Shown here piece by piece: positions 44,623 through 53,720 of a stretch of DNA of 64,000 nucleotides (within the stretch, counting starts at the first letter, position 1; every line of letters starts with the position of its first letter). Both the position numbers and the translations under genes were made by a program. Under the pieces are notes generated by a model. The model had not been told where the DNA came from and ran no database searches. It saw only the letters and a program-made list of their open reading frames with translations. Source of the stretch: Lysobacterales bacterium (GTDB lineage: Bacteria; Pseudomonadota; Gammaproteobacteria; Xanthomonadales; Rhodanobacteraceae); assembly GCA_016721015.1 (NCBI GenBank), contig JADKJL010000009.1:372001-436000 (forward strand), written 5' to 3'.

Positions 44623-46029
44623 CTACTTTGCGACAATCTTTTGCGGGCTCGTGAACTGCTGTTTGCGTCCCTTGTTGTAGACGATGTTGATGTAATACCA
44701 ATAGGTGTTTCCAGATTTGGCCGAGGAGTCCCTCCACTGATAGATGGAACCTGCCTCGGGACCCCCTTCCAATCGCTCGATGATCTTCGCGCTCACCCGT
44801 GCATACGAACCCGTCTCTGTGTCCGAACGATAGATCTCGTAACCGTAGATGTCGTATTCATTGGTGACCTGCCACTTTAGCAGGGGACCATTTCCTTCGG
44901 GAGTCGGTATCGTCGACGGAATCAGTTCTTTCGATGGAGCCTTTGCCACTGACGATTGCAGGACCGAGGAGACTGACTTCGTCTCTTCCTGTGCGGCCTT
45001 GAAATCTTCGGCCAGACTACGAATCTGAGTATTCTTCCCGATTCCAATCGCGCCGAATCGGACATAGAGATTTCTCTTGTATGCAGGTAACTCGATTGTG
45101 AGCAAGCCGCCAGTTGTGCCGCGCATGTTCATCGGCGGGTAGCTGACCTTCAAGTTCTTGCAGGACTTGATCGCGGGAGTGCACTCAAGCACCGCGGTAT
45201 TCACCGCCATCCGGCTCTTTGAAGTCACGCTGCCAATTTCGAGGGATTTTCCGCTCACATCATTGAGCACCACAATCAGCTCGGCGGCCTGTCCTTCTCT
45301 CAACAGACCAAAATCAAGTGGATCCGAGCTCGGCACGACCGAACCCCTCACCTGACCTCGCAAGCGAAAAGCAACCTTCGGTTGCAATGCATTGTCAGTC
45401 TTGACCAGCAGGTTCTCATCAAAACTTGACCATGGCGCGTCGCTCCGGCTGTTCAGTTCCAAAGCATTCCCGTCCTGCGTGATCTTGACGTCGAAATAGG
45501 CGTTGGGCTTCTCTATATCAACCAAGTGAACGGATGCCCCTGGCCTGACCTCAATCGCAACGGTTTTCTTTATCGACTTCGAGACCTCGAAGGTGCCGAA
45601 ATCGATGTCGGTCTCCGCCGGAGAAACAAGCCAGTCGGCGAAGCCACGTACGACAAATCCATCGATAGGGTCAGGATCGCCTTTTGCGAACACGTCAAAA
45701 TAATGAGCAACGCGACCGACACTTTCATTCAGCGTGATGTCCAGCTCGACTGGATAAGTCATGCCTGGCTGGACCAGCACAGGCTCAAATTGTATATGTG
45801 CACCCCCCGGTTCTCGCTCCACGATCCGCTCAACCTCAATCGGTTTTCCGGAGACGTTTCTGCCCACGACACGAGCATGAATTTTTGCAAAAGGATGGCT
45901 CTGACCAAATTCCGTACCCGTGAAGTCGAAGTTACCGGTGGAATGGACAGGCAAAAGCGACTCGGCACGACAGACCGAGAACGCAACAAGAAGGATGGAA
46001 AGAATCGCAGAAAAGATATTATTTCGCAT
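44623..46029 (-). CDS. Secreted hypothetical protein with DUF1573-like repeats
   Basis: A 468-residue protein with a signal peptide (about 1-22, ending CRA). The middle has repeated Ig-like beta segments such as DIDFGTFEVSKSIKKTVAIEV and LDFGLLREGQAAELIVVLND, the xxDFGxxxxGxxxxxxxxxxN pattern seen in DUF1573/ASPM-type domains. The C-terminal part (YDIYGYEIYRSDTETGSYARV) is fibronectin-III-like. No enzyme motif is seen. The DNA is visibly AT-richer than its neighbours, suggesting transfer. A terminator separates it from the broken genes upstream. The function is unknown; surface or matrix attachment is a guess. Confidence 0.7.
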   Translation of the reverse strand: MRNNIFSAILSILLVAFSVCRAESLLPVHSTGNFDFTGTEFGQSHPFAKIHARVVGRNVSGKPIEVERIVEREPGGAHIQFEPVLVQPGMTYPVELDITLNESVGRVAHYFDVFAKGDPDPIDGFVVRGFADWLVSPAETDIDFGTFEVSKSIKKTVAIEVRPGASVHLVDIEKPNAYFDVKITQDGNALELNSRSDAPWSSFDENLLVKTDNALQPKVAFRLRGQVRGSVVPSSDPLDFGLLREGQAAELIVVLNDVSGKSLEIGSVTSKSRMAVNTAVLECTPAIKSCKNLKVSYPPMNMRGTTGGLLTIELPAYKRNLYVRFGAIGIGKNTQIRSLAEDFKAAQEETKSVSSVLQSSVAKAPSKELIPSTIPTPEGNGPLLKWQVTNEYDIYGYEIYRSDTETGSYARVSAKIIERLEGGPEAGSIYQWRDSSAKSGNTYWYYINIVYNKGRKQQFTSPQKIVAK

Positions 46030-46032
46030 ATG

Positions 46033-46061
46033 AAAAAGCCCACGTGACCAGCACGTGGGCT
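46033..46061 (-). terminator. Rho-independent terminator
   Basis: A 10-bp perfect stem (AGCCCACGTG/CACGTGGGCT) with a five-base loop, followed on the minus strand by a T run overlapping the stem base (46037-46033). It ends transcription from the two small broken genes before the 468-residue gene starts. Confidence 0.85.
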
Positions 46062-46087
46062 CGATTTCCTCGGATCAGACGAAACGC

Positions 46088-46617
46088 TTATTCGACAGAG
46101 AAATTCTGCAGTGCCACCGGGAGGCGCGGAACCGCAATGGTGACCGGTCCGCATTGTCCTGCTGTAAACGAGGTGACAACGAGAAAATACTGGCCAGCAG
46201 CACGACCCTGAACCGAGATGGTTTCCGAACCACCAGCCGGGTTGCTATCAGCTTCGACGGGGCACGGGGATGAATCCGCGCAGCTACCCTGCATCAGAGC
46301 CGCATACATGTCGTATGTGCCTGAGGTCGTTGAGATCACAAAATTCTGCTCAGGTGCAGTGGCTCCACCAATTGCGCCTGGACCAAGAGTAACTGACCAG
46401 ATAGCGTCGGTTGCTCCACTCGTGCGTAGCGGAGCTGCACATTGCAGTTCAACTGGTTGCTGACACCGCAAGTATCAAAGTTCGTAATCGGTGTTGTCAG
46501 ACTGTTGGGGCCTGAAAGCGCGATCGCACCTGCACTGGCGGTACAAGTCTGAGCGGAAACGGATCCAGCAGCCACACTACCAGCCATCGCAATCGAACAA
46601 GCCAAAATATTCTTCAT
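46088..46617 (-). pseudogene. Frameshifted small secreted protein gene
   Basis: The first frame gives a signal peptide (MKNILACSIAMAG, cut after VSA) and FDTCGVSNQLNC, then runs on unlike protein to a stop at 46336. A second frame, open 46471-46088, continues with RTSGATDAIWSVTLGPGAIGG, a PPC/choice-of-anchor-like beta region and ends LPVALQNFSVE. Joining them around 46440-46460 gives one plausible protein of about 175 residues. The shift equals one missing base (or two extra). No slippery heptamer is evident, so decay or a sequence error fits better than programmed shifting. Confidence 0.65.
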
Positions 46618-46656
46618 AACGTCACTCCAATGTGTAAGCCAAGCAGGGTTTTGGTT

Positions 46657-47410
46657 TTAGTGGCCAATAAACGTCTGGCAGCGCGAATCGAACTGGTCGA
46701 AATAGACGAAGCTCGTATTGGTAAAGTTCTGGCGATAGAACGTATTGGCATTGACCAAACCTAACGTCGCCTGATCAACGCCCGTCCAAGCAGCGTTACT
46801 AAGCGAAGAAACAGTGCCTGTCGGACTACCATCAGTCGTCGTTGCAGAAACGTTCGAAACCCAATACTTCATCGTGCCGGCAGAACCAACAGGAGATCGA
46901 TTTCGACCCGGTTTGCCCCAGCCTGATTCGGAAGAGCACACGTCAACTGTCTTGATACTGGCTGGGCTGAGAGTGTCACCCACCAACATGCGAAGAAGAT
47001 GTTCCGGTGCCATTCCAGGGAGGAAGGCCAGACACCAGTCGTCCGACCGCCAGCCGGCGCGCGGTACCACCAAGCATTGAAAACCGATCACGTTGCGATT
47101 GCTGCGGTCAACGTGCGCCGAAGCATCAACAATGAACTGAGCGCGATAGCGCGTTTCATTCGCCGGAGTCTGGTCGAGCACACGCCGCCTTCGAACCCGT
47201 CGAACCGTTCTGGTTCAGGGCTGCGCGCAAGCGGCACGAGGTGGTGTCGTATCCACCGGTCACGCTAGTTGCCGTACCCTGCAGGGTGGAGACCAGGCTC
47301 CACGGCGGGGAAAGGGTGGCCGGGCACGTCTGCGCCATCGCTGCACCAGCAGCCGCGAAACCCACCAAGCCGAGAACTGCCATCGACAGTGTTTTCATCT
47401 TCGTATTCAT
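46657..47410 (-). pseudogene. Multiply frameshifted secreted protein gene
   Basis: The 5' part has a good ribosome site (GGAG), then MNTKMKTLSMAVLGLVG and a signal peptide ending AMA; it stops at 47156. Another frame (47181-46657) carries NETRYRAQFIVDAS, VGDTLSPASIKTVDV and a strong family-like end, TFYRQNFTNTSFVYFDQFDS. Between these, a third frame holds ALPNQAGANRVEID (about 46890-46930), which looks like the missing strand just before GSAGTMKYWVSNV. At least three frame changes are needed to rebuild one product of about 230 residues. I recall similar secreted Xanthomonadaceae proteins, but the assignment is inference. Confidence 0.6.
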
Positions 47411-47498
47411 TTTGTGTCTCTCCAGGATTGTCCGGGCGGGGCGGGTCCCCTTCCCCTGATACATTGCAAAAAGTCTTGCGGGTGCCTGAACTTTGTGG

Positions 47499-47528
47499 AG
47501 GATAAGGAGTTAACCCTTTCCCCGTCAA
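47499..47528 (-). promoter_or_regulatory. Promoter of the broken secreted-protein gene
   Basis: TTGACG, an 18-base spacer and TATCCT on the minus strand, about 90 bases before the start at 47410. The -35 is 5 of 6 to consensus. The rest of the gap, 47529-47997, shows nothing I can name. Confidence 0.5.
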
Positions 47529-47997
47529 CAACTTCCACGCACAAGCTTGACCGACTTGTCAGAACTGAGGGTGGCCATGCTTTGTTGATCGGACAGATTA
47601 TTGTTGCCCGAACCCCAGCCTCTCCACGTCCACGCGGTTTAAGACGCAACCGGGCATGGGATCCGGACACCTGACGGGTGGAATTGCGCGGCAACCGCGT
47701 GAAGAAGGCGGCGTGCGGCAGTGGCTATCCAGCTTGTGAGAGGAGGCCACACGGCGCTCAACACGCGTAATTCATTGAAATATCATGCTTTTCTATTGGC
47801 ACCTCGGTATTCGGCTTGAAAATTGATCGTTATCGAAGACTCTGGACGGGTCAGCTGAGAGCATCATCCCTGAAGGGATTTCCTGCATGGATTTGGTATT
47901 TCATGCGCCGTGGGGGCCACTGAAATGTCGATGGCTGATTGACAGCCATGTGGCGCGCTACCGAGAATCGCGGCCCCTTTGAGGCTCGTGCCCGCTC

Positions 47998-48726
47998 ATG
48001 CCCCGTCTTGTCCCTTCCGATTGTCTGGCTGTGATACCCGCCCGGGACGAAGTCGCCACGGTCGCGGCGGTGGTACGCGGCGTGCGTGATTCGCTTGGCT
48101 GTCGCGTCCTGGTGGTTGACGACGCGAGCACGGATGGCACGGCAGCAGCCGCGCGCGCTGCCGGCGCGGATACGCTGATGCTGCCGATCGGACTCGGTGC
48201 ATGGGGCGCTTGCCAGGCCGGGATCCGCTACGCGGCAAGAAACGGGTTCTCCGGAGTTGTCAGCCTCGATGCGGATGGTCAGCATCGGCCGGATTCTCTG
48301 CCTTCGCTGTTCGAAAAGCATGCACGGACAGGCGCAAACGTCGTCGTTGGAACCTGTATCGAGCGCCTGAGCGTGCCAAAGCGGATAGCGTGGCAGTATC
48401 TTCGCCTGCTGACCGGGCTGCAATTGCGCGATTTCACCTCCGGCCTTCGCCTCTATGATGCCAAGGCGGTCGAAATCCTCGCCGCGCCCGAGGCCAGCTT
48501 GCTCGATTATCAGGATGTCGGCGTACTCATGCTGCTTGCAGGGAAAGGAATGACGATCGTCGAAACACCGACCACGATGCAGCCGCGCCAGGAAGGTCAC
48601 TCGCGGGTTTTCGCCTCGTGGGCCGTGGTCGCACGCTATATGTTCCATACCACCATCCTCTGCATCTCGCGCCTGGATCTCGACATGCGTTCGGCCAGAC
48701 CGGTCGCGGACGGGGCAGACTCCTGA
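47998..48726 (+). CDS. Family 2 glycosyltransferase
   Basis: A 242-residue GT-A enzyme of the dolichol-phosphate-mannose-synthase-like branch. VIPARDEVATVAAVV at the N-terminus, VVDDASTDGT and SLDADGQHRPD (the metal-binding Asp set) are clear; RDFTSGLRLY is also typical. No membrane helix is present. Such enzymes often load a sugar onto polyprenyl phosphate for envelope glycans. Its stop overlaps the DUF2304 start (TGATG), and GT2 plus DUF2304 plus GT4 form one coupled unit. Confidence 0.88.
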   Translation: MPRLVPSDCLAVIPARDEVATVAAVVRGVRDSLGCRVLVVDDASTDGTAAAARAAGADTLMLPIGLGAWGACQAGIRYAARNGFSGVVSLDADGQHRPDSLPSLFEKHARTGANVVVGTCIERLSVPKRIAWQYLRLLTGLQLRDFTSGLRLYDAKAVEILAAPEASLLDYQDVGVLMLLAGKGMTIVETPTTMQPRQEGHSRVFASWAVVARYMFHTTILCISRLDLDMRSARPVADGADS

Positions 48727-49112
48727 TGCTGGACGCACAAATCACCGCCGCAATCCTCGGGATTGGACTCGCCGGCGCAATCCTCTACCTGGTTCGGCGC
48801 GACCACCTGCATGGGCCGTTTGCGGCCTGGTGGCTGTTCGTGGCCGCTGCAACGCTGATTCTGGGCACCTTTCCGTCGCTGGTGATCTGGCTTGGAAAAC
48901 TGACCGGGATCAACTATGCGCCGGTTTTGCCGATCATCATCGGGCTATCGATGGTGCTCTTGCGATTGCTGAAGCTCGATATCGACCGCTCGCGTCAGGA
49001 ACGTCGGATGCGGCGGCTGACCCAGAAGCTGGCCATCCTCGAGCAGGAGATCGAGCAGTTGCGGCGCGATCGGGTTGCCAGCGCCAATAAGACCGAAGTC
49101 AAACCGAATTGA
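48726..49112 (+). CDS. DUF2304 small membrane protein
   Basis: A 128-residue protein with three hydrophobic segments (about 5-22, 32-52, 58-80) followed by a charged coiled-coil tail (RQERRMRRLTQKL, then EQEIEQLRRD). This is the DUF2304 layout, commonly next to GT2 genes, with unknown function; a scaffold for the glycosyltransferase is a reasonable guess. Both ends overlap neighbours by the TGATG pattern. Confidence 0.85.
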   Translation: MLDAQITAAILGIGLAGAILYLVRRDHLHGPFAAWWLFVAAATLILGTFPSLVIWLGKLTGINYAPVLPIIIGLSMVLLRLLKLDIDRSRQERRMRRLTQKLAILEQEIEQLRRDRVASANKTEVKPN

Positions 49113-50275
49113 TGCGCATCCTGCATCTCGGCAAGTATTACGCGCCGCAACGCGGCGGCATCGAACGACACCTGCAGGATCTTTGTGAATGGTTTGTCGG
49201 GCAAGGTCATCGGGTGACAGCCCTTGTGCACCAGGTGGCCGGCCATTGGCGCAGCGCGAATGAGACGACCAACAACGTCGATATTTGCCGCGCAGCCTGC
49301 ATTGCAGCTCCGCTTTACGCGCCAATCAGTCCGACATTTCCGATGCACCTGTCGCGCCTGATCAGGCGACTCGACCCGGAAGTCCTGCATCTGCACCTGC
49401 CCAATCCATCGTGCTTCTGGGCGCTGTTCAATCCACGCGCCCGCGCCCTGCCCTGGGTGGTTCACTGGCATGCCGATGTTTCAGCGGACATGCCGGATTG
49501 GCGGGTGCGCGCGGCCTACCGGATCTACCGGCCTTTCGAGCAAGCCATTCTGGCCAGGGCGTCGGCGATCATTGTCACCTCGCAGGCCTATCTCGATGCG
49601 AGCGCTGCACTGGGCAACTGGAAGGACAAGTGCACGGTGATTCCGCTGGGCATTGCCGAGATCGCCGAATATCGGGGGACTGCGCCGATCTGGCCTCGCC
49701 CCGACCACCTGCGTCTGCTCGCGGTGGGCCGCTTGAGCCACTACAAGGGCTTCGCGGTGTTGCTCGAGGCGCTGGCGCGCACGCCAGCGGCGAATCTGAT
49801 CCTGATCGGCAAGGGCGAGGAATCCGGGCGTTTGCGCGCCCAGGTCACGCGCCTCGGTCTTGCGGATCGGGTCTCGCTGGTCGGTGAATTGAGCGAACCT
49901 GAGCTGCTGGCGGCCTATGCAGCCGCCGATGTGCTGGTGTTGCCGTCGCTGGATCGCAGCGAGGCGTTCGGGCTGGTTCTGCTGGAGGCGATGCGCGCGG
50001 GCGTGGCCATTATCGCCAGCGATATTCCGGGCTCCGGCACCGGCCAGGTCATCGTCAATGAACACAGCGGGTTGCTTGTCAAACCCGGCGATGTCGACGC
50101 ACTTGCTGCGGCGCTGATGCGAATGTCCGATCCCGCCTTGCGCGCATCACTTGCCGATGCCGGGCATCGGCGCTGGCGCGAAGGCTTTACCCTGGCGAAG
50201 TCTGCACAAGCGGTTCTGGCGATCTACCAGCGGCTGAGAGACGCACATCCGAAAGCAGCAAGGCGAGCAGACTGA
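49112..50275 (+). CDS. Family 4 glycosyltransferase
   Basis: A 387-residue GT-B retaining glycosyltransferase. YYAPQRGGIERHLQDL at the N-terminus, HLHLPNPSCFW, the LLAVGRLSHYKGF linker and the donor-binding SEAFGLVLLEAM (E-x7-E) are characteristic. It probably uses a nucleotide sugar on a lipid-linked or surface acceptor. The ATG at 49112 is preferred over the TTG one codon before. Its 3' end overlaps the convergent membrane-protein gene by 89 bases. Confidence 0.92.
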   Translation: MRILHLGKYYAPQRGGIERHLQDLCEWFVGQGHRVTALVHQVAGHWRSANETTNNVDICRAACIAAPLYAPISPTFPMHLSRLIRRLDPEVLHLHLPNPSCFWALFNPRARALPWVVHWHADVSADMPDWRVRAAYRIYRPFEQAILARASAIIVTSQAYLDASAALGNWKDKCTVIPLGIAEIAEYRGTAPIWPRPDHLRLLAVGRLSHYKGFAVLLEALARTPAANLILIGKGEESGRLRAQVTRLGLADRVSLVGELSEPELLAAYAAADVLVLPSLDRSEAFGLVLLEAMRAGVAIIASDIPGSGTGQVIVNEHSGLLVKPGDVDALAAALMRMSDPALRASLADAGHRRWREGFTLAKSAQAVLAIYQRLRDAHPKAARRAD

Positions 50276-51629
50276 ACACTGCCGGCACAATGTGCAGGAT
50301 GAGCCGGTTCGCACTCGTGTAGTTCTCGGCCCACGCCGACGCATCGGTAAAGAAGAACAAGACGAACAGGAACAATGCGCAACTCGCAAGCAGCGTGCCC
50401 AGTGAGCGCGCACAGCGATCAGCTGCAAACACTCGCCAGCGCAAAGCAATCACCAGGGGTGCGAGATACCAGAGCAGATGCCAGTTTGGCAGCGTCAGCA
50501 AGCCAGAGAGCATCGCGCTGCCGACCGGCCGCCAGTGCAGATCGAGTTCGCCGAGTGCGGGAATGGTGACTTGTCCCCAAGCCAGGTGAATCCAGCCGAG
50601 GCCGAATATCGGCATCAGGAATCCACCCAGGGCGATGCCGATCGCGAGCGCGCAAACAAGAATGGCAAAAACCATCCAGCGCGACCTGCGTGACAACATT
50701 CCCAGCAGCATGACCGTCGAGAGGATCAGCAGCCAGACCGCGCCTTCCAGCTTGATCAGCGGAAGGCTCAGCGCAAAAGCCGCCGCCAGCAACAATTGAC
50801 CGGCATTTCGCTGTCGGATCCAGCGCAACCAGCACAGGATCGCCATGCCAAACGCCGCGGCTAGCCAGAGATCGGCATATCCGGCCAGCGCCGCATGCGC
50901 ATCGAGCAAGGGCAGCGACATCAGCCCATAGACCAGCAGCATCGTCATGGCAGGGCGCACACCCAGCGCGCGCCAATGCCCATAGCTGGCCAGTCCGATT
51001 GCCGCGAGCACACCAACCCACACCGCATTGATCAGTGGCTCATTCCAGCTTCCAACGGCGCTGGCGAACCAGATCTGCACCCAGGCAAGCAATTCGGGGT
51101 AGTCCCATATGCCCGACGTGCGCAAATCGAGATCCGGCTTTGCCAGCCATTCGGCCATCGGCGCATACGGCACATGATGACCGAGCAGAAACCAGGCCTT
51201 CGGCTTGACCGCCCAGGCCGACCACGCATCCCAGGGAAAGGTCGGATGCAACAGGGTCTCGCTGGCGATGGTGTCGAGGCGTATCAGGATTGCAAGCAGC
51301 AACAGTCCCCAGAGCAGGCGCCAGCCAAAGCTTCCTGCTTTTGCCATGAGATCAGGCGCAGGCGAAGGCCGACGGAAGGTGAAGACCACCGTCCACGCCA
51401 GAAAACCGATTCCGGCAAGCCAGGGTGCCCCTCGTGAAAAGGCGGCCGCGGTGTTTCCCGCAGCGAACAGGCAAGCCAGCGCCGCCGCAAGAAAAACGCC
51501 GACCAGAAACCCCATTCCGGCTGCCGCAACCAGATCGCCAGGCTCGCGCCGCCCGCGATTCAGGGCGAGACAGATTCCGCAACCCGCAACCCAGGGCAAC
51601 ATCCAGGCCAGAAAATAGCTGAAGTTCAT
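50187..51629 (-). CDS. Polytopic membrane protein, glycosyltransferase-C-like
   Basis: A 480-residue protein with about 12 hydrophobic segments. TFPWDAWSAWAVKPKAW between early helices, with a WDxW-like Asp, and the long helix-rich body resemble GT-C or O-antigen-type membrane proteins, but I do not identify a family. The last coding part overlaps GT4 in the opposite direction, so the shared 89 bases encode both. Its ATG overlaps the stop of the 393-residue gene (ATGA). Confidence 0.7.
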   Translation of the reverse strand: MNFSYFLAWMLPWVAGCGICLALNRGRREPGDLVAAAGMGFLVGVFLAAALACLFAAGNTAAAFSRGAPWLAGIGFLAWTVVFTFRRPSPAPDLMAKAGSFGWRLLWGLLLLAILIRLDTIASETLLHPTFPWDAWSAWAVKPKAWFLLGHHVPYAPMAEWLAKPDLDLRTSGIWDYPELLAWVQIWFASAVGSWNEPLINAVWVGVLAAIGLASYGHWRALGVRPAMTMLLVYGLMSLPLLDAHAALAGYADLWLAAAFGMAILCWLRWIRQRNAGQLLLAAAFALSLPLIKLEGAVWLLILSTVMLLGMLSRRSRWMVFAILVCALAIGIALGGFLMPIFGLGWIHLAWGQVTIPALGELDLHWRPVGSAMLSGLLTLPNWHLLWYLAPLVIALRWRVFAADRCARSLGTLLASCALFLFVLFFFTDASAWAENYTSANRLILHIVPAVFSLLALLLSDVRLSAAGRSPEPLVQTSPG

Positions 51630-52807
51630 GGCTGGCTCCGCACGCGCAAAACCAGCAGGCGATCGCGCCGGATCAGGATCTCGCCGGGAAAACTCAGACC
51701 GCCACCTTGAAGTTGCTGCTGTTGCTCATCGTAGCTCCAGTCCGGCGCATCGTAGACAACGATGATGCTGCCATCAGGCAAGGGCACGGCCGGTGAAAGA
51801 TCGGCGGCCAGCACAAGCACGCCGACATTCATCGGCAACAAGTGGTAAATCATTCGCAGCGTGGCAAAACTGGATCCGGCATGGACAAGGACCCGCGAAT
51901 TTTCGGCCAGATCACGCAGATCGCGCTGGAGCTCGTGCGCCGTTTCGATGATGTCCTGATCGGCCGAATGCAATTCGCGCTCCGGCCAATCGAACTCGGC
52001 GTACAGGCTTTGCGTCGCTGCATGCCGCCAACGCAATCCCGCCTCCCACTGCAAATCCAGCAGAAGCCAGCCGAGCACCGCGGCGATCACACCCACACGC
52101 AACAGGACAGCTCCGCGCAAGCGCAGGATCACGAACGAGCCGACCACGACCAGGGCAATCATCAGCGCGAGGCAAAGCACCAGCGATTGTGCGCGCGGGG
52201 TGTCGGTATCTCGACCCAGTGCATGAACCGAACGCTGGCTCCAAGGCCATTGACCCAGCCAGTCGGTGGTCAACGCGGAGAGGTCTCCCCTCCAGGAGCG
52301 CGATGCCAGACTTGCGTCGACCAGGGTGAACGGACGAAAACCCTGCAGCGGCGGAACGATCTGCGGAGTCGGATATTCGGCAAATGCCAGTTCGGTGATC
52401 TGACCGCGCCACTCCGGAACCGTACCGAGGTCGAACCAGGCATCGGCATCGCCGGGCCACGGCAATGCAACGACCGTGACGTCTTCGACACCGGCGCGGC
52501 GAAATACCAGCGACAGCTCCAGCGTGTGCGGAAACTGCTCGAAGCGATAGCGCAGCATCGGATTTTCGGCAGCATCGATTCCGTTCAGAACAACCGATTG
52601 CAGGGCCGTGCGATTTTCACCAACGGCACCAATGCGCAGGCGGGTTTCATCCTGCGCCGCGCCACCCATGACCACGCGGAAATCGGAACCATCCCAGTGC
52701 CGCACCTGACTGGCAAGAAACGGCGACGACCATTGGATGCCCGACGCCCAACCCAATATTCCGCCAAGGCCAAGCAACATGAAAAGTGCAAACAGCGATT
52801 TCCTCAT
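51626..52807 (-). CDS. Hypothetical signal/anchor protein, 393 residues
   Basis: I do not recognise the family. A signal or anchor segment (about 5-22) is followed by a beta-rich periplasmic domain (about 30-210), two more hydrophobic segments (about 215-265) and a soluble C-terminal domain. VLRYRF-like LRYRFEQFPHTLELSLVFRR and DLGTVPEWRGQITELAF suggest a carbohydrate-binding-like sandwich. The start at 52807 follows the ATGA overlap with the DUF455 gene. It is always coupled here to the 480-residue membrane protein, hinting at a shared task. Confidence 0.65.
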   Translation of the reverse strand: MRKSLFALFMLLGLGGILGWASGIQWSSPFLASQVRHWDGSDFRVVMGGAAQDETRLRIGAVGENRTALQSVVLNGIDAAENPMLRYRFEQFPHTLELSLVFRRAGVEDVTVVALPWPGDADAWFDLGTVPEWRGQITELAFAEYPTPQIVPPLQGFRPFTLVDASLASRSWRGDLSALTTDWLGQWPWSQRSVHALGRDTDTPRAQSLVLCLALMIALVVVGSFVILRLRGAVLLRVGVIAAVLGWLLLDLQWEAGLRWRHAATQSLYAEFDWPERELHSADQDIIETAHELQRDLRDLAENSRVLVHAGSSFATLRMIYHLLPMNVGVLVLAADLSPAVPLPDGSIIVVYDAPDWSYDEQQQQLQGGGLSFPGEILIRRDRLLVLRVRSQP

Positions 52808-53622
52808 GCCGCAAGCGTACCGAGATGGGCAAGCTCGGCATCGCTGAATCCAGCGCTGAGGCGAGCTTCGGTGTTGAAGGGCCCGCGCAGGCTGCCGCGC
52901 ATGTGCGTGTCCAGCAGGTCGGCAAATGTCGCTTCGGGCTCGACTCCGGATTGCGTGCAACACCAGGCAAACCAGCGTGAACCGGCGGCGACATGCGCGA
53001 CCTCCTCACGCAGGATGATTTCAAGGATCTCGGCGGTTCGATGGTCACCGACGCCGCGCAGGCGCCGGATCATTCCGGGGGTCACATCAAGACCGCGCGC
53101 TTCGAGCACGCGCGGCACCAGAGCCATGCGCTGGAGGCAAGAATCCGCCGTGACCACGGCCATTTCCCATAGGCCATCGTGGGCATCGAAATCACCGTAG
53201 CCATGCCCCAACTCGGCAAGGCGTTCGCTGAGCATGCGGAAATGACGCGCCTCATCATCGGCGATGTCGACCCAGTCGGCACGGAAGCTCGCCGGCATGC
53301 CGCGAAAGCGGTAAACCGCATCCCAGGCCAGGTTGATCGCATTGAATTCGATGTGGGCGATGGCATGCACCAGGGCCGCCCTGCCCTCCGCCGAACCCAG
53401 CCCGCGCTGGGCAAGCTTGCGCGGCTCGATCAGGCAGGGTCGCAAAGGGCGCCCCGGCGCGCCGATTGGATCCGCCACGCCTTCGGCGATCGGCAACGCA
53501 AGTCTCCCGGCACGAAATTCCGCTGCCGTTGTTCCGGTCAACGCCACTTTCTGTTCCGGATCGGTCTCGGAAAGACAGCGCTGTGCCGCTGCAAACAGGC
53601 TACTTGTCGGCGTTGGAGTCAT
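52804..53622 (-). CDS. DUF455 ferritin-like protein
   Basis: A 272-residue helical protein of the DUF455 family. Di-iron type ligands are visible: IAHIEFNAINLA, DDEARHFRML (E..H) and REEVAHVAAG (E..H), the ferritin/hydroxylase pattern. Function is not established; oxidation of a small or RNA substrate is possible. A good ribosome site (AAAGGAC) precedes the ATG. It heads a three-gene unit joined by ATGA overlaps. Confidence 0.88.
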   Translation of the reverse strand: MTPTPTSSLFAAAQRCLSETDPEQKVALTGTTAAEFRAGRLALPIAEGVADPIGAPGRPLRPCLIEPRKLAQRGLGSAEGRAALVHAIAHIEFNAINLAWDAVYRFRGMPASFRADWVDIADDEARHFRMLSERLAELGHGYGDFDAHDGLWEMAVVTADSCLQRMALVPRVLEARGLDVTPGMIRRLRGVGDHRTAEILEIILREEVAHVAAGSRWFAWCCTQSGVEPEATFADLLDTHMRGSLRGPFNTEARLSAGFSDAELAHLGTLAA

Positions 53623-53634
53623 TCTGTCCTTTCC

Positions 53635-53665
53635 AAAAAAAACGGCTGATCGTCATCAGCCGTTT
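53635..53665 (-). terminator. Rho-independent terminator of the purF operon
   Basis: A perfect stem CGGCTGAT/ATCAGCCG, extended by AAA/TTT, with a four-base loop, followed on the minus strand by eight T (53642-53635). It ends the folC-dedD-cvpA-purF transcript just before the DUF455 start at 53622. Confidence 0.9.
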
Positions 53666-53720
53666 GCGATTCTGCAGGTTTAGACGCCTGCGCGACAGCT
53701 ATCCGGTCACGTATCGGCAC

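Noticed and set aside
46336..46471. Programmed ribosomal frameshift in the 46.6 kb gene
   Set aside because: No slippery heptamer or following pseudoknot was found, and the neighbouring gene shows similar random shifts.
47529..47997. A gene or RNA in the gap before the GT2 gene
   Set aside because: Only short frames without ribosome sites and no strong hairpin with a T run were seen.
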